Assembly (NCBI RefSeq): GCF_025913575.1
Contig: NZ_CP109785.1
Coordinates: forward strand, 992,001-1,056,000
Origin: Halocatena marina
GTDB taxonomy: Archaea; Halobacteriota; Halobacteria; Halobacteriales; Haloarculaceae
DNA length: 64,000 nt
Direction: 5' to 3'
The notes under the pieces: generated by a model
Databases searched by the model: none
The model's input: only the letters and a program-made list of their open reading frames with translations
What the model was told of the DNA's origin: nothing
In this document: piece by piece, positions 54,845 through 64,000 of the stretch
How the letters are laid out: every line of letters starts with the position of its first letter
Numbering within the stretch: position 1 is the first letter of the stretch
Made by a program: the position numbers and the translations under genes

Positions 54845-54961
54845 GAGGAGGTATCGTGCGTCGTCCGTCACTTTCTCATCTGCTGCCTGCGTACTGTCTC
54901 TGAACAAACAGCATCACTCGGAAACTGTCTGCTCACACTGTTAGCCTCACTGTTTGATGGA

Positions 54962-56260
54962 CTAATCCTCAGGAATTTCCCCCGTGTCGCTGACGTTCGT
55001 CGTGGCTGTAGAACCGGAGGTTACTGTTTCTTCGACTTGTGTGGCGACGAGGATCGCACCGACGGCCGCGAGTGCGGCCCCGAACGCGAATGGTGTGAGA
55101 AAGCCATACTGGATCAGGAATCCCGACGAGAGCGGCCCAAGCGCTGTGCCCAGTCCGAAAGCCATTGTCAACACCGCGAGTGTCGTTCCAGATTGACCAT
55201 CGGTCGCCAGATCGCCAGCCAGCGCAAGCGCGGGTGCAAACACGAACGCCGCGGCAATACCTTGGACTGCGCGTGCGGCGATCATCTGCCACGGGGCGAC
55301 CACCAATCCCTGTACGAACGTGGCCAGCACCAAGAGAGCGAGTCCCCAGACAATGAACGGTTTCCGACCGTGCCGGTCGCTCGCACTTCCAATCGGAACT
55401 TGTAACACGACCTGCACGAGGACGAAGACACCGAATTCGATCCCAAACAACGTCGGACCCTGATCAAGTCTCGTATTGACTGCTGGCTGGATCGTTGAAA
55501 TGAGTGCGATGCTGATCGCCATCACCAGCGTAGCGACACCGAGAGTGAACACCGAATCGAGCAGTTGCTCATCACCTGCGTCGGCTAACACTGAGACAGT
55601 GAGGTCATCACCCGCGTCAGCGTGCGTGCTCTCGGGATCGCTTACGAACAGCGTTACGAGCAGGAATCCACCGAGTGCCGTGATCGCCGCGATGAAGAAG
55701 GCGGCGTCGAAACCACTCAGTTGGACAGCCACATCGGCAATTGCGAGCCTGTACGGTCCGGTGCTGACGACTGCACCGGCGGCAATCGGCCCGGCCCCGA
55801 AGCCGAGGAGCCGGAACGTGTTGAAGACGCCCATCGATCCCCCGCGTGTGGCGGTCGTCGAGAGCTCGTTGACGAGTGCAAGCGTTGCAGGAATGGTAAA
55901 GGCAACACCGATGCCCTGTGCGATGCGAATAGCGAGCAGCGACAGTTCGCTACCGACGAACGCGAATGCCCCGTTGGTCACCGTAAGGATCGCCAACCCA
56001 ATCAGAACGAAAATCTTCCGCTTGCCCGCACGATCGGATGCTCGCCCGGCAAATGGTTGGACAACGCTGTTAAACAGCCCAAACATCGATAACACGAGTC
56101 CCGTAAGCAGCGCATCACTCACACTGAGCGTGCCGGGCGTGATCGCTTCACTAGCGATATACAGCGGCAAAACCACAATAAGAAACGAGTTCCCGACAGC
56201 ATCAACCATGCGAGCGAGCGCGAGCACGAGCACTTGACGGTCTATATCCGGTAGACTCAT
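54962..56260 (-). CDS. Major facilitator superfamily transporter
   Basis: 432 residues with 12 hydrophobic helices. The two inter-helix loops carry the MFS signature: GRASDRAGKRKIFVLIG after TM2 and GSASDRHGRKPFIVWG after TM8. The central cytoplasmic loop is acidic (DPESTHADAGDDLTVSVLADAGDEQ). The pattern fits the drug/sugar-type (MFS_1) exporters. Substrate unknown. Single gene. Confidence 0.88.
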   Translation of the reverse strand: MSLPDIDRQVLVLALARMVDAVGNSFLIVVLPLYIASEAITPGTLSVSDALLTGLVLSMFGLFNSVVQPFAGRASDRAGKRKIFVLIGLAILTVTNGAFAFVGSELSLLAIRIAQGIGVAFTIPATLALVNELSTTATRGGSMGVFNTFRLLGFGAGPIAAGAVVSTGPYRLAIADVAVQLSGFDAAFFIAAITALGGFLLVTLFVSDPESTHADAGDDLTVSVLADAGDEQLLDSVFTLGVATLVMAISIALISTIQPAVNTRLDQGPTLFGIEFGVFVLVQVVLQVPIGSASDRHGRKPFIVWGLALLVLATFVQGLVVAPWQMIAARAVQGIAAAFVFAPALALAGDLATDGQSGTTLAVLTMAFGLGTALGPLSSGFLIQYGFLTPFAFGAALAAVGAILVATQVEETVTSGSTATTNVSDTGEIPED

Positions 56261-56646
56261 TGTCTTCCCGAGATCTTATCCAGGACATTCACTTTGATCA
56301 TCATGTTTCTGACTGGATCTCTGTGTCACAAGCCGCAAAGATCGACCGAAGCTCGATGTCCCCGTTCCATTTCCATCCTGCGATCAAGTGGAACACGCGT
56401 ATAACGCTCTCAGACCGTGAATCGACACGAATGGAATTGTTCACCATGCATGATGGAACGGGCGCCCAGTACTTGAGGCCTCGCTGACGCCGGTTATTGT
56501 AGCATTTCGGACTACTATCGCGGTTGGTCCGGTGGACGTTCTGCATCTCCCCTAGTGCTGAAACTATTCATCTACGCTCGACAGCGTCACCCCAATCGGA
56601 TATCGGTCCCCGTAATGTTCACATCGCTCCTCTACAAGCACCAATT
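56261..56646. other. Gap of 386 bp, nothing firm
   Basis: A 75-codon frame (56260-56487) begins just upstream and overlaps the start of the MFS gene on the other strand; it has no domain and is not accepted. No strong hairpin seen. Confidence 0.4.
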
Positions 56647-56886
56647 ATGCGCTTCCGGAAGCCACAGCAGGGATGGGCGAAGATGACACTCGGTATTTCA
56701 GTACTCTTTGCCATCGGTGTGTTCGTCAGTTTCGCGCTCACAGGATCACCACTGCGCGGTGCAGTCGGTGGAATCGTGATTATCGCGGCAGGTATCTGGG
56801 AATGGCGAACGAAGCGGAAAGACGAGATTCGGGCAGAACGACTAGAAGCTGAGGCCGAAGCAAACGAACAAAAACGACGACGATAG
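56647..56886 (+). CDS. Small membrane protein with charged tail, 79 aa
   Basis: Two hydrophobic helices (MTLGISVLFAIGVFVSFAL and GAVGGIVIIAAGIWEW) preceded by RFRKPQQGWAK and followed by a highly charged helix (KRKDEIRAERLEAEAEANEQKRRR). ATG at 56647 preferred because a longer frame from 56524 adds a non-acidic lead with no domain. Function not recognised. Convergent with the ABC operon, 47 bp apart. Confidence 0.55.
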   Translation: MRFRKPQQGWAKMTLGISVLFAIGVFVSFALTGSPLRGAVGGIVIIAAGIWEWRTKRKDEIRAERLEAEAEANEQKRRR

Positions 56887-56933
56887 CGTTGCTCTCGTAC
56901 CGAATCGTGTACTGTCCGTATACTAAAAAACGC

Positions 56934-58055
56934 TCAGTCGGCGGAAGATCCTACTGCAGTGTCGTCCTCGCTGTCACTGGCACCACTCTCGTGTTCGATT
57001 GACTCCACCCTAGCGTACGGGTCGAATCCGTTCGCGCTCTCGTACAAGTGACACGCCACTTCCCGTCTGTCTTCGATGTCTGATTTCTGTTCGAGTGGCG
57101 GCACGACGGTATCACACACATCACCGATGTACTTTTCACAGCGATTTTTGAACCGGCACCCGGTCGGGATGTGGATCGCATCACCAACCTCGCCCTGCAG
57201 TTCGACCCGTGTACGATCCGCTGTCGGGTCAGGAACTGGGACAGCGTCGATGAGCGCACGAGTGTAGGGATGCTTTGGCTCCGTGAGTATCTCCTCGATC
57301 GGTCCTTGTTCGACAATCTTTCCCATGTACATGATCGCGAGCCGATCACACATATGACGGAGGAGCGAAAGGTCGTGACTGATGTAGACGACTGACAGAC
57401 CGAATTCTTCAGTCATTCGCTCTAGCAAGGAGAGGACCCCTGCTCGGAGACTCACATCAAGCATCGACACGGGTTCGTCTGCTACGATGAAGTCGGGATC
57501 GATGACCAACGCTCGGGCAATGGCGAGGCGCTGGCGCTGCCCGCCCGAGAGTTCGTGTGGATATCGATCAAAGTATGAGTCCGCTGGTACCAGCTCTGCG
57601 AACTCCAAGGCTCGCCGAACGCGTGCTCGTTGATTAGAGATACCATGAATGCGAAGCGGCTCGACCACGGTGTCGTACACCGTCATCCGGGGATTTAGAC
57701 TCTCGAACGGATCTTGAAAGATCATCTGCGCATTCTGTCTGAAATACTGTAGATCCTTGGAAGACGATCCATTCCCATTGGTGATCTCTCTGCCGTCGTA
57801 GTAGATACTGCCACCAGTCGGTTCGTACAGCTTCGTCAGGCACATCCCGGTCGTCGTCTTACCGCACCCGGACTCACCGGCAATACCGAATGTCTCCCCT
57901 TCTCGGAGTTCGAAGCTGACACCATCGATCGCGTGAACCACATCTTCTTTTTCACCCCGGATGCTGTTCAGAAAACTATTCACGAGACCACTTCGAACTG
58001 GGAAGTGCTTTTCGAGCCCTTCTACGCGAACGAGAGGGTCAGTATCATCACTCAT
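56934..58055 (-). CDS. Oligopeptide-type ABC transporter ATP-binding protein (OppF/DppF-like)
   Basis: 373 residues. Walker A GESGCGKTT at 60-68, Q-loop in IFQDPFESLNPRMT, signature LSGGQRQRLAIARAL, Walker B VADEPVSMLD, then the oligo_HPY C-terminal domain with CRFKNRCEKYIGDVC (possible Cys-rich Fe-S or zinc site seen in this subfamily). It couples ATP hydrolysis to import. Its ATG overlaps the end of the other ATPase gene by eight bp, so translation is coupled. It is the last gene of the leftward five-gene operon. Confidence 0.9.
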   Translation of the reverse strand: MSDDTDPLVRVEGLEKHFPVRSGLVNSFLNSIRGEKEDVVHAIDGVSFELREGETFGIAGESGCGKTTTGMCLTKLYEPTGGSIYYDGREITNGNGSSSKDLQYFRQNAQMIFQDPFESLNPRMTVYDTVVEPLRIHGISNQRARVRRALEFAELVPADSYFDRYPHELSGGQRQRLAIARALVIDPDFIVADEPVSMLDVSLRAGVLSLLERMTEEFGLSVVYISHDLSLLRHMCDRLAIMYMGKIVEQGPIEEILTEPKHPYTRALIDAVPVPDPTADRTRVELQGEVGDAIHIPTGCRFKNRCEKYIGDVCDTVVPPLEQKSDIEDRREVACHLYESANGFDPYARVESIEHESGASDSEDDTAVGSSAD

Positions 58056-59076
58056 TGGCTCCCTCCGCCACGTTCTGCCACGTTCGTGCCTTATCGGAAA
58101 CCGGGCGTAGCTCCGAGTCGATTCGGTCTGTGTGATGACACCTCGAACTGAGACCACCGTGTTCACGAATGGGCGGCACTGTCTCCCGACACACGTCGGT
58201 CGCCAGCGGACACCGTTCTGCGAACCGACAGCCACTCGGTGGGTTACTCAGATCTGGTGGATGCCCACCGATGCTCACGAGATCCTGCTCCGATCGACGG
58301 ATGTCCGGAAACGCACTTTTCAATCCGAGAGTGTACGGATGGTACGGCTTGCCGAAAATGTCCGATGCAGGCCCCTCCTCGGCGATTTCACCAGCGTACA
58401 TGACAACGATACGATCGCAGGTTTCTGCGACGACAGCGACATCGTGGGTGATGACCATCATCGCGGTGTCGCTCTCGCGTTGAATTTCGTTGACCCGTTT
58501 CAGAATCTGATCTTGCATGATGACATCGAGCGCCGTCGTCGGTTCGTCTGCGAGGATAAGCGATGGTTCGAGGACAAGTGACATTGCGATCATCGCGCGT
58601 TGTCGCATCCCACCAGAAAACTGGTGAGGGTAGTCCGTCTGGCGCTCACGGTCGAGACCGACGAGATCGAAGGCCTCATCGATTTTCTGCTGGCTCTCTG
58701 TCCGCCCCATCTTCGGGTAGTGGGCGTCGATCGCCTCCTGAATCTGTTCGCGGATGGTGTAGACCGGATCGAGGGCATTCATCGCTGACTGTGCGATGAG
58801 GGAGATCTCGTCCCACCGAAGCTCGCGCTGACGCCGCTCCGACATCGCAGTAAGAGTGTCGCCGTCGAACCGAACAGTCCCATCGTTTACGTATCCATTG
58901 CGCGGGAGAATTCCGATGAGTGCCTTCGCAAGCGTACTCTTTCCACAGCCGGATTCACCGACGATACCGACGGTTTCTCCGGCGTCGATGTCGAAGCTAA
59001 CGCCATCAACCGCCTTGATTGGGCCGTCTTCACTCTCATAATACACTTCGAGATCTTCGATTTCGAGAAGGGCCAC
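58048..59076 (-). CDS. Oligopeptide-type ABC transporter ATP-binding protein (OppD/DppD-like)
   Basis: 342 residues. Walker A GESGCGKST, Q-loop LIAQSAMNALDP, signature FSGGMRQRAMIAMSL, Walker B LADEPTTALD, H-loop ITHDV, and an oligo_HPY domain with CRFAERCPLATDVC. GTG start at 59076. Forms the heterodimeric ATPase with the 56934-58055 product. Lies 60 bp after the second permease gene. Confidence 0.9.
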   Translation of the reverse strand: MALLEIEDLEVYYESEDGPIKAVDGVSFDIDAGETVGIVGESGCGKSTLAKALIGILPRNGYVNDGTVRFDGDTLTAMSERRQRELRWDEISLIAQSAMNALDPVYTIREQIQEAIDAHYPKMGRTESQQKIDEAFDLVGLDRERQTDYPHQFSGGMRQRAMIAMSLVLEPSLILADEPTTALDVIMQDQILKRVNEIQRESDTAMMVITHDVAVVAETCDRIVVMYAGEIAEEGPASDIFGKPYHPYTLGLKSAFPDIRRSEQDLVSIGGHPPDLSNPPSGCRFAERCPLATDVCRETVPPIREHGGLSSRCHHTDRIDSELRPVSDKARTWQNVAEGANE

Positions 59077-59136
59077 GCTAGCAATCCCCCGTTATCTGTC
59101 GATGTTCTCGGTGTTCGTGCGAATGCTTGTCTGTGT

Positions 59137-60126
59137 TCATCTTTGTATCTGTAGTTCTGGATTGACGATCTCTTCGTAGCCACGACCGATGAGAAAGCCA
59201 CTGATGACTACGAGCGCGATGCAGATCCCTGGTGGTACGAACCACCACCATGCGCCTTCGGTCATTGCGCTGTAGACCCGAGCGCTCTGGAGCATCACGC
59301 CCCACGAGACGCTACTCGGATCACCGAGACCGAGAAACGACACTCCTGCTTCGGTCAGTATCGCCCACGCGATGGCGAACGCGCCGTAGAGAAACGCCAT
59401 CGGGAGAACGTTTGGTGCGATGTGTCGTGAGATGATTCGCCAGTTGCTCGCACCGGACACCTTTGCAGCCTTGACGAACGAGCGCTCGCGCAACGATAGC
59501 ACGAGCGCCCGAATAACACGCGCTGATGTCCGCCACTGGAGGAGGACGAACGCGAAGATGATGTTTTCAAGTCCTGGCCCGAGAACCGTCACGAGCACGA
59601 TGACCGTCGGGAGAAGCGGGAGACCGTAGACGAAATCAACGAGACGCATGAGGATGTCATCAACGTAGCCACCGTAGTATCCCGCCGTGAGACCAACGAG
59701 CGTTCCGAGACCGACCGTCATCAACGCAGCGACAATCCCGACAACGAGAGCAGGACGTGCGCCGTACACCAACTGACTGAAGATATCGTATCCCTGTGCG
59801 GTTGTTCCGAGGAGGAAGCTTCCATCGCCGCCGAGGAACGTCGGTTTGATCCACTTTGCGATGAGCGCACCGCCGGTGAACACCCGTTCGGTTGGTGGAT
59901 GAGGGGCAATATACGGTGCAGCGAGTGCAACGAAGCCGAAAAAGGCGAGTGTGAGCATCGCGAGCAAGACCAACGAATCGTCGATCAGCATTCGGAACTG
60001 CTCTGTGATGGTCTCGCGCCACAGTCGGAGATTCCGTCGCCACGCACTGAACTGTTCGGGGTCGTCCTCTTCTCCTTCAATGTCTGCGAAGATCGACCGA
60101 TCTTGTTCTTGGCTCATCTCAGTCAT
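59137..60126 (-). CDS. Oligopeptide-type ABC transporter permease (OppC/DppC-like)
   Basis: 329 residues. The N-terminal acidic tail (SIFADIEGEEDDPEQ) is followed by six hydrophobic helices. The EAA-type cytoplasmic loop lies in FVKAAKVSGASNWRIISRHIAPNVLP. It pairs with the upstream permease, whose stop overlaps this start by eight bp, giving translational coupling. Confidence 0.9.
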   Translation of the reverse strand: MTEMSQEQDRSIFADIEGEEDDPEQFSAWRRNLRLWRETITEQFRMLIDDSLVLLAMLTLAFFGFVALAAPYIAPHPPTERVFTGGALIAKWIKPTFLGGDGSFLLGTTAQGYDIFSQLVYGARPALVVGIVAALMTVGLGTLVGLTAGYYGGYVDDILMRLVDFVYGLPLLPTVIVLVTVLGPGLENIIFAFVLLQWRTSARVIRALVLSLRERSFVKAAKVSGASNWRIISRHIAPNVLPMAFLYGAFAIAWAILTEAGVSFLGLGDPSSVSWGVMLQSARVYSAMTEGAWWWFVPPGICIALVVISGFLIGRGYEEIVNPELQIQR

Positions 60127-61096
60127 AGGTCACCCGTGGATCGAGAACGCCGTAGAGGAGATCAGCGACGAAGTTCATCAGGATAACCGACAACGCGAGA
60201 ACGAGAAACGTCCCCTGCGCAACCGGATAGTCTCGCCTGAGCACAGCCCGGATCATTTCACGCCCGATTCCCGGCCATCCGAACACCGTCTCGATGAGAA
60301 CGCTCCCACCGACAGCGTAACCGACCGCAATGGCTGCTGCGGTCAGCACAGGGAGAAACGCGTTGCGGGCCGCGTGTTTAAACATGATCGTTCGTTCGGT
60401 CAGGCCTTTTGCTCGACAGATATCGATGAAGTCCTCCGATAGGGTCTCCAGCATGCTGTTTCGCATGATGAGCAGCGGATATCCCATGTAGTAGAACGCA
60501 AGGACGACGACCGGAGCAACGAGGTGATGGAGGAAATCGAGAGAGAACACCATCTCCCAGAACCCGGTCGATCCGGAGCCGAGACTCGTCATCCCACTCA
60601 TTGGAATGATTCCGAGGTTCGTACCGAACACCCAGAGCACAAGAAGCCCAACCCAGAAGCTGGGAACGCTTCGACCGACGAGCGCAGTTACAACAGCGGA
60701 TTTCTCGAATCGGCTGCCCCGATACCACCCGGTGAACACGCCGAGCGTGATGCCGATAAAATAGGCGACGATAAACGCAGTCAACATCAGGACGAGTGTA
60801 TTCGGGAGATACGTTATGAGCACGTCGACGACTTGTTCGTTCGTTTTGAACGAGCGACCGAGATCGAGCGTCAGAAGGTTTTCGATGTAACGGAGATACT
60901 GCACCCACAGCGGATCGTTCAGTCCATAGCTTTCGACGAGCTGTTGTCTTACCTCCGGTGTCATTCCGGGCGAGATGACGTATGCCGTCGGATTTCCGGG
61001 CATGAGCCGAAACAGCATGAACAACGCGGTCGCGACGGCCCAGAGCGTCACACCCAACTGTAGAGCACGTCTGATGAAGAAATCTGATTTTCCCAT
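60119..61096 (-). CDS. Oligopeptide-type ABC transporter permease (OppB/DppB-like)
   Basis: 325 residues with six hydrophobic helices. N-terminal helix FFIRRALQLGVTLWAVATALFML is followed by RLMPGNP, the standard opening of DppB. The EAA loop is DFIDICRAKGLTERTIMFKHAARNAFLP. Follows the substrate-binding protein gene by 21 bp on the same strand. Confidence 0.9.
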   Translation of the reverse strand: MGKSDFFIRRALQLGVTLWAVATALFMLFRLMPGNPTAYVISPGMTPEVRQQLVESYGLNDPLWVQYLRYIENLLTLDLGRSFKTNEQVVDVLITYLPNTLVLMLTAFIVAYFIGITLGVFTGWYRGSRFEKSAVVTALVGRSVPSFWVGLLVLWVFGTNLGIIPMSGMTSLGSGSTGFWEMVFSLDFLHHLVAPVVVLAFYYMGYPLLIMRNSMLETLSEDFIDICRAKGLTERTIMFKHAARNAFLPVLTAAAIAVGYAVGGSVLIETVFGWPGIGREMIRAVLRRDYPVAQGTFLVLALSVILMNFVADLLYGVLDPRVTYD

Positions 61097-61117
61097 TGAT
61101 GTGTGAGCGTGAGTGGC

Positions 61118-62785
61118 CTACTTGGACGACTGTTCGGGGAAGTGAACGGTTCCGTCGTTGTCGATGACGTATCCAGCATCTTCGAGGCGTTTCTTACCGG
61201 CCTCCACGCCGTTTTGTTTCTGATATTTCTTCACGTCCGGATTGCTGTACTTACCGAACGATTCACCGATGAGATTCCAGCCTTCTTTAGCGAATCCGTA
61301 CAGAATTTGCTTGTTGATGGCCGCCTTCGGAATCGCGTGGACAGCTGCCTGTCGGACCGCTCTGTCGTCGAGGCCCTTCTTTCGGAGATTTTGGCTAAAG
61401 TGCCACCATCCATCACCGGGCGTCGATTGGACGCCGATGTTACTCTTGCCCTTGTTATCTTTGAGCTGTTTGCCGATACGGGTGTATGGCAGGTAGTTTA
61501 GCTTCCCTTTTTTCAGGAGTGACCAAACTGTCGAACTTTCGGGGATGATGCGCCAAATCCGACGGTTGAATTTGACCGGTCGCCAGTGATCGCCGTACTT
61601 CTTCAGACTCAGCTCACTGCCTTTGTCCCAGTAATCAAACTGGAGCGGGCCACTTCCGACTGGCTTTTTGACCGATGCCTTCGCTGGATTGCTTCGGCTG
61701 TTCCACTTGTGCTTTGGCAGGATCGGAATCTGGTTGGAAAACAACTTGTGGACCGGTCCGATTGGATCTTTGAACGTCACCGTAATCCACTGACCATCTA
61801 CCGATACTGAGTCATATAGCTCCCACTGTGTGGAATAGAGTGGAATCTTATTCTTCTTGACGTAATCGAGGGTGAACTTCACGTCCTCGGGCGTGACGGC
61901 TTCACCGTCGTGCCACTTGTGGTCCTCCCGGAGCTTGTACTTGACCGTCGTATCGTCCGGGCGCTCCCATTTGGTCGCCAGACTGAGCTTCGGATCGGCT
62001 TCTAACTTCGAGTTGATGCGAACGAGCTTATCGTACAGCATCTCGAACTGGTGAATGAGCTTCGTCTCATTCTTGTAACCGAGGACGTTCATCGTCCCAA
62101 GTGTCTCAGCCCACGAGCCTCGTAGCTCCTTTTTGTCGTTTTTCACCTCCACGTTCGTCATCGGCTCGAAATGATAGTAGCCGACGATGTGGTCGGTCCA
62201 CCCACTGACCTGATTGTTGTTGTACGCCACGATGTTGGGCATCTGGACGATGGGGTGCATCGGAACGTCTTTGCCGAGTGTCGTCTGGATATCGTGGAGC
62301 ATCTGGATCCGCTTTTGCTCGTCTTTTTCCTGTAGCTGCTCCATCAACGTTGGATCGAGATCCTTGTTCGCGTAGCCAGTGAAATTTCCTTGATCGGCCG
62401 TAACGTTCGAGGAGTGGAACTGCTCGGGCATCCGGACGCCCGGATCGATACCGAGCCCGCGAGACCAGGTGGCGAATGAAAAGTCGTGCTCCTGAGTGAT
62501 CTTCGTGTACAGCGTCCCCCATTCGAACACCTGTACTTTCACATTGAGGCCCAGATTGTTGAGTTGTTCACCGACGAGATTGATCGCGTCGTGGCGAGCA
62601 GGGTTGTAATTGGCAGGATTATTCAGATACTTGTACTGTGGAAGCTCACTCCCCGCGTTTTCTGCACCTCCGCTACTACTTTCTAAACTACTGCATCCAG
62701 CGAGACTCGCCAATCCACCAAGCCCAGTTGCTGTGGTAAGCTTTAAAAATTCACGTCTATCAACATCATTGTTATCAATTAGCAT
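61118..62785 (-). CDS. Family 5 solute-binding lipoprotein of the peptide-type ABC importer
   Basis: 555 residues. Tat lipoprotein signal: DRREFLKLTTATGLGGLASLAGC with lipidated Cys at 31, then a Ser/Gly linker. The mature protein matches the SBP_bac_5 fold: KYKLREDHKWHDGEAVTPEDVKFTLDYV is the family's central signature. It captures a peptide or other ligand outside the cell and delivers it to the permeases. First gene of the operon 62785 to 56934. Family 5 proteins also bind nickel, sugars or opines, so the ligand is not certain. Confidence 0.9.
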   Translation of the reverse strand: MLIDNNDVDRREFLKLTTATGLGGLASLAGCSSLESSSGGAENAGSELPQYKYLNNPANYNPARHDAINLVGEQLNNLGLNVKVQVFEWGTLYTKITQEHDFSFATWSRGLGIDPGVRMPEQFHSSNVTADQGNFTGYANKDLDPTLMEQLQEKDEQKRIQMLHDIQTTLGKDVPMHPIVQMPNIVAYNNNQVSGWTDHIVGYYHFEPMTNVEVKNDKKELRGSWAETLGTMNVLGYKNETKLIHQFEMLYDKLVRINSKLEADPKLSLATKWERPDDTTVKYKLREDHKWHDGEAVTPEDVKFTLDYVKKNKIPLYSTQWELYDSVSVDGQWITVTFKDPIGPVHKLFSNQIPILPKHKWNSRSNPAKASVKKPVGSGPLQFDYWDKGSELSLKKYGDHWRPVKFNRRIWRIIPESSTVWSLLKKGKLNYLPYTRIGKQLKDNKGKSNIGVQSTPGDGWWHFSQNLRKKGLDDRAVRQAAVHAIPKAAINKQILYGFAKEGWNLIGESFGKYSNPDVKKYQKQNGVEAGKKRLEDAGYVIDNDGTVHFPEQSSK

Positions 62786-62896
62786 CTGTACACAGGGTTC
62801 AACTGAACGGTAATAAATTGTAGGGAATAAGTGTTATACTATCACACTATTATATCCATGTTAGGTATATAACTAAAAATGAACTCGTAACATCAG

Positions 62897-64000
62897 CTAT
62901 TCCGGGGAAAGACGGGCAGTAAGTCGAATCGCCGGCGCTGTGATTGCGTATGGGACCGTCGAACGATGCTTTGTACACGTACCAGTTACTGTCTCGCGTC
63001 GGCTGCCGAGCATCGAAATGGACTGTATGTCGGACAGAGAGACAATGACAGTCCCATCGGTAAATGGCTGTGCTCGTTCTGCCCCGTCGATTGTATACCC
63101 AATCTGAATCGGGAACGCAAGGGTCTGGTTCGTGGCTTCGTCCGAGAACTCCGAAGGGGTAGTCTCGGCGATATCTTTCGCATACTGAACGCTCGGGGGC
63201 ATCGAGCTCTGGCGCTTTGTCTCTGTTGCATCGTTGAGTAGCCGTGCTGACTCAACCGACTCTATCCGCACCGCTGCTCCCGTACGGAGCGACGTGCGTG
63301 ATGTGTCTCCCGCTGTAACGGAGAGGTGCCGAGAGTGAATCCGCGGCGGACGTTCGTATCCGAGACTCGGGACAACCGTTCCCGCCGGGACCGTCTCCTC
63401 CTCAATAGCCGACGCGGTGTCGTGGAGATGGTTCCGAACGATTCCTTCAGACACGAGCGTTACAGGGGTTGTCGTTCTCCCTTCAGCGTCGAACGCCCGC
63501 GCTGTCCACGAGCCAGCACAGACACCGTCTTCGATCTGAAGCGAACGCGGTCCGATTCGGTCACCGACTGCGAACGGACTCGACCCGAAATACTTCATAT
63601 CGATCTCCAGATAATGGCAAACTTCGTGGAATAGTTCTGCTGCAGCACGCGGACCGAACACGATTTCAGTCGGACTATCGATGTCGGGCGGCGTTCGAAG
63701 ACATCTTGCCTCGCCATTTCTTCGCGCGTGTGATGCCACTTCCTCAAACTGTTTTTCGAGCGTATCGAGAAACGACATTCCGGCTGTGCTCCCGAAATGG
63801 CGCTGCATCTTCGGCGCGTTAGTCGGGTCAACAACTATCTCTACCGACGCGCGCTCAAGCGTCGAGCGGACGGTCGTTCCAGTCGTCGTCAGCAACGCCG
63901 ATTGAATGCGAGTATCGTGATACGATGCCCGTGCTCGTTCGAGGGAGAGACCGTCCATTGCATCTTCGAACGCCGATTGAACGATCTCGAGCTTCTCACT
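62897..64000 (-). CDS. TldD/PmbA-family metalloprotease, N-terminus beyond the window
   Basis: The frame is open from the right edge through to the stop at 62897 (~367 residues present); an ATG at 63958 is 14 codons from the edge, but earlier in-frame residues (EKLEIVQSAFEDA) look like coding N-terminus, so the true start is probably outside. The active-site helix reads AAELFHEVCHYLEIDMKYFGSS: HExxH here, while family members usually have HExxxH. RIGPRSLQIEDG and the C-terminal Cys segment TGTCTKHRSTVPYAITAPAIRL match the family. TldD/PmbA proteins process small modified peptides and degrade others. It is 111 bp upstream of the peptide-type ABC operon, same strand. Confidence 0.8.
   Translation of the reverse strand, partial: SEKLEIVQSAFEDAMDGLSLERARASYHDTRIQSALLTTTGTTVRSTLERASVEIVVDPTNAPKMQRHFGSTAGMSFLDTLEKQFEEVASHARRNGEARCLRTPPDIDSPTEIVFGPRAAAELFHEVCHYLEIDMKYFGSSPFAVGDRIGPRSLQIEDGVCAGSWTARAFDAEGRTTTPVTLVSEGIVRNHLHDTASAIEEETVPAGTVVPSLGYERPPRIHSRHLSVTAGDTSRTSLRTGAAVRIESVESARLLNDATETKRQSSMPPSVQYAKDIAETTPSEFSDEATNQTLAFPIQIGYTIDGAERAQPFTDGTVIVSLSDIQSISMLGSRRETVTGTCTKHRSTVPYAITAPAIRLTARLSPE

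Noticed and set aside
56260..56487. 75-codon plus-strand frame
   Set aside because: No domain; begins inside the start of the MFS gene on the other strand.
1..64000. CRISPR array, rRNA operon, intact insertion sequence or prophage
   Set aside because: No regularly spaced repeats, rRNA core sequences, full transposase or phage structural genes were seen on reading both strands.

Overview
The window reads as chromosome of a halophilic archaeon (class Halobacteria). Nearly every protein is strongly acidic. Secreted proteins carry twin-arginine lipoprotein signals. Regulators are of haloarchaeal kinds (bacterio-opsin-activator-type HTH, IclR, FilR1-like winged helix, 7TM-PAS histidine kinase). 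Promoters look like TATA boxes about 25-30 bp before the ATG with few Shine-Dalgarno sites. Base composition by eye is lower in GC than in many haloarchaea, and intergenic DNA is distinctly AT-rich. No rRNA operon, tRNA, CRISPR array or intact insertion sequence was seen.

Layout. 1-9.3 kb: tail of a Bat-type regulator, small hypothetical proteins, a Met/Asp-rich lipoprotein, a leucine-dehydrogenase-family enzyme, a HAD phosphatase, a polysaccharide-deacetylase-like lipoprotein, a methyltransferase, a 43-aa zinc-ribbon protein, two small ORFs and a two-CBS protein. 9.5-13.8 kb: a TrkA-N membrane protein without a recognisable K+ selectivity filter, an NAD synthetase that is two complete synthetase domains in one chain, and a secreted thermonuclease with a lamin-tail domain.

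15.2-32.1 kb is the main accessory block and looks like an island for uptake and breakdown of N-heterocycles (purine, pyrimidine or hydantoin-like compounds). It holds an IclR regulator with palindromic sites upstream, a cyclase-family hydrolase, a class III CoA-transferase, a three-subunit molybdenum hydroxylase plus its CoxG-like partner, a cytosine-deaminase-like amidohydrolase, an NCS1 permease, a CocE/NonD hydrolase, an NCS2 permease and a dihydropyrimidinase/hydantoinase-like enzyme. A possible scheme is permease import, ring oxidation by the Mo enzyme, then ring opening by the amidohydrolases and cyclase. The substrate is unknown.

32.3-47 kb: a Tat-exported vanadium-haloperoxidase-like protein, a CPBP membrane protease, a second cyclase-family hydrolase, membrane proteins, thymidine kinase, a MaoC hydratase, two divergently transcribed FilR1-like regulators, a response-regulator/histidine-kinase pair, a universal stress protein, a 49-aa membrane microprotein and a BCCT osmolyte transporter. 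47.1-49.3 kb is gene-poor and AT-rich. 49.3-56.9 kb: MBL-fold hydrolase, PAT-like acetyltransferase, an IS-like relic with nested stems, a COG0523 GTPase beside a 52-aa CxxC protein, a free-standing Bat-type HTH and an MFS transporter. 56.9-64 kb: a complete oligopeptide-type ABC operon (SBP, two permeases, two ATPases) read leftward, with a TldD/PmbA-type protease running off the right end.

The most unusual items are the tandem NAD synthetase, the heterocycle island with its IclR palindromes, a candidate three-way-junction RNA at 4663-4776, the coding relic with overlapping stems near 51.5 kb, the haloperoxidase, and several microproteins (43, 52, 49 and 48 aa). Function assignments rest on motif recognition from reading; no database search was possible.
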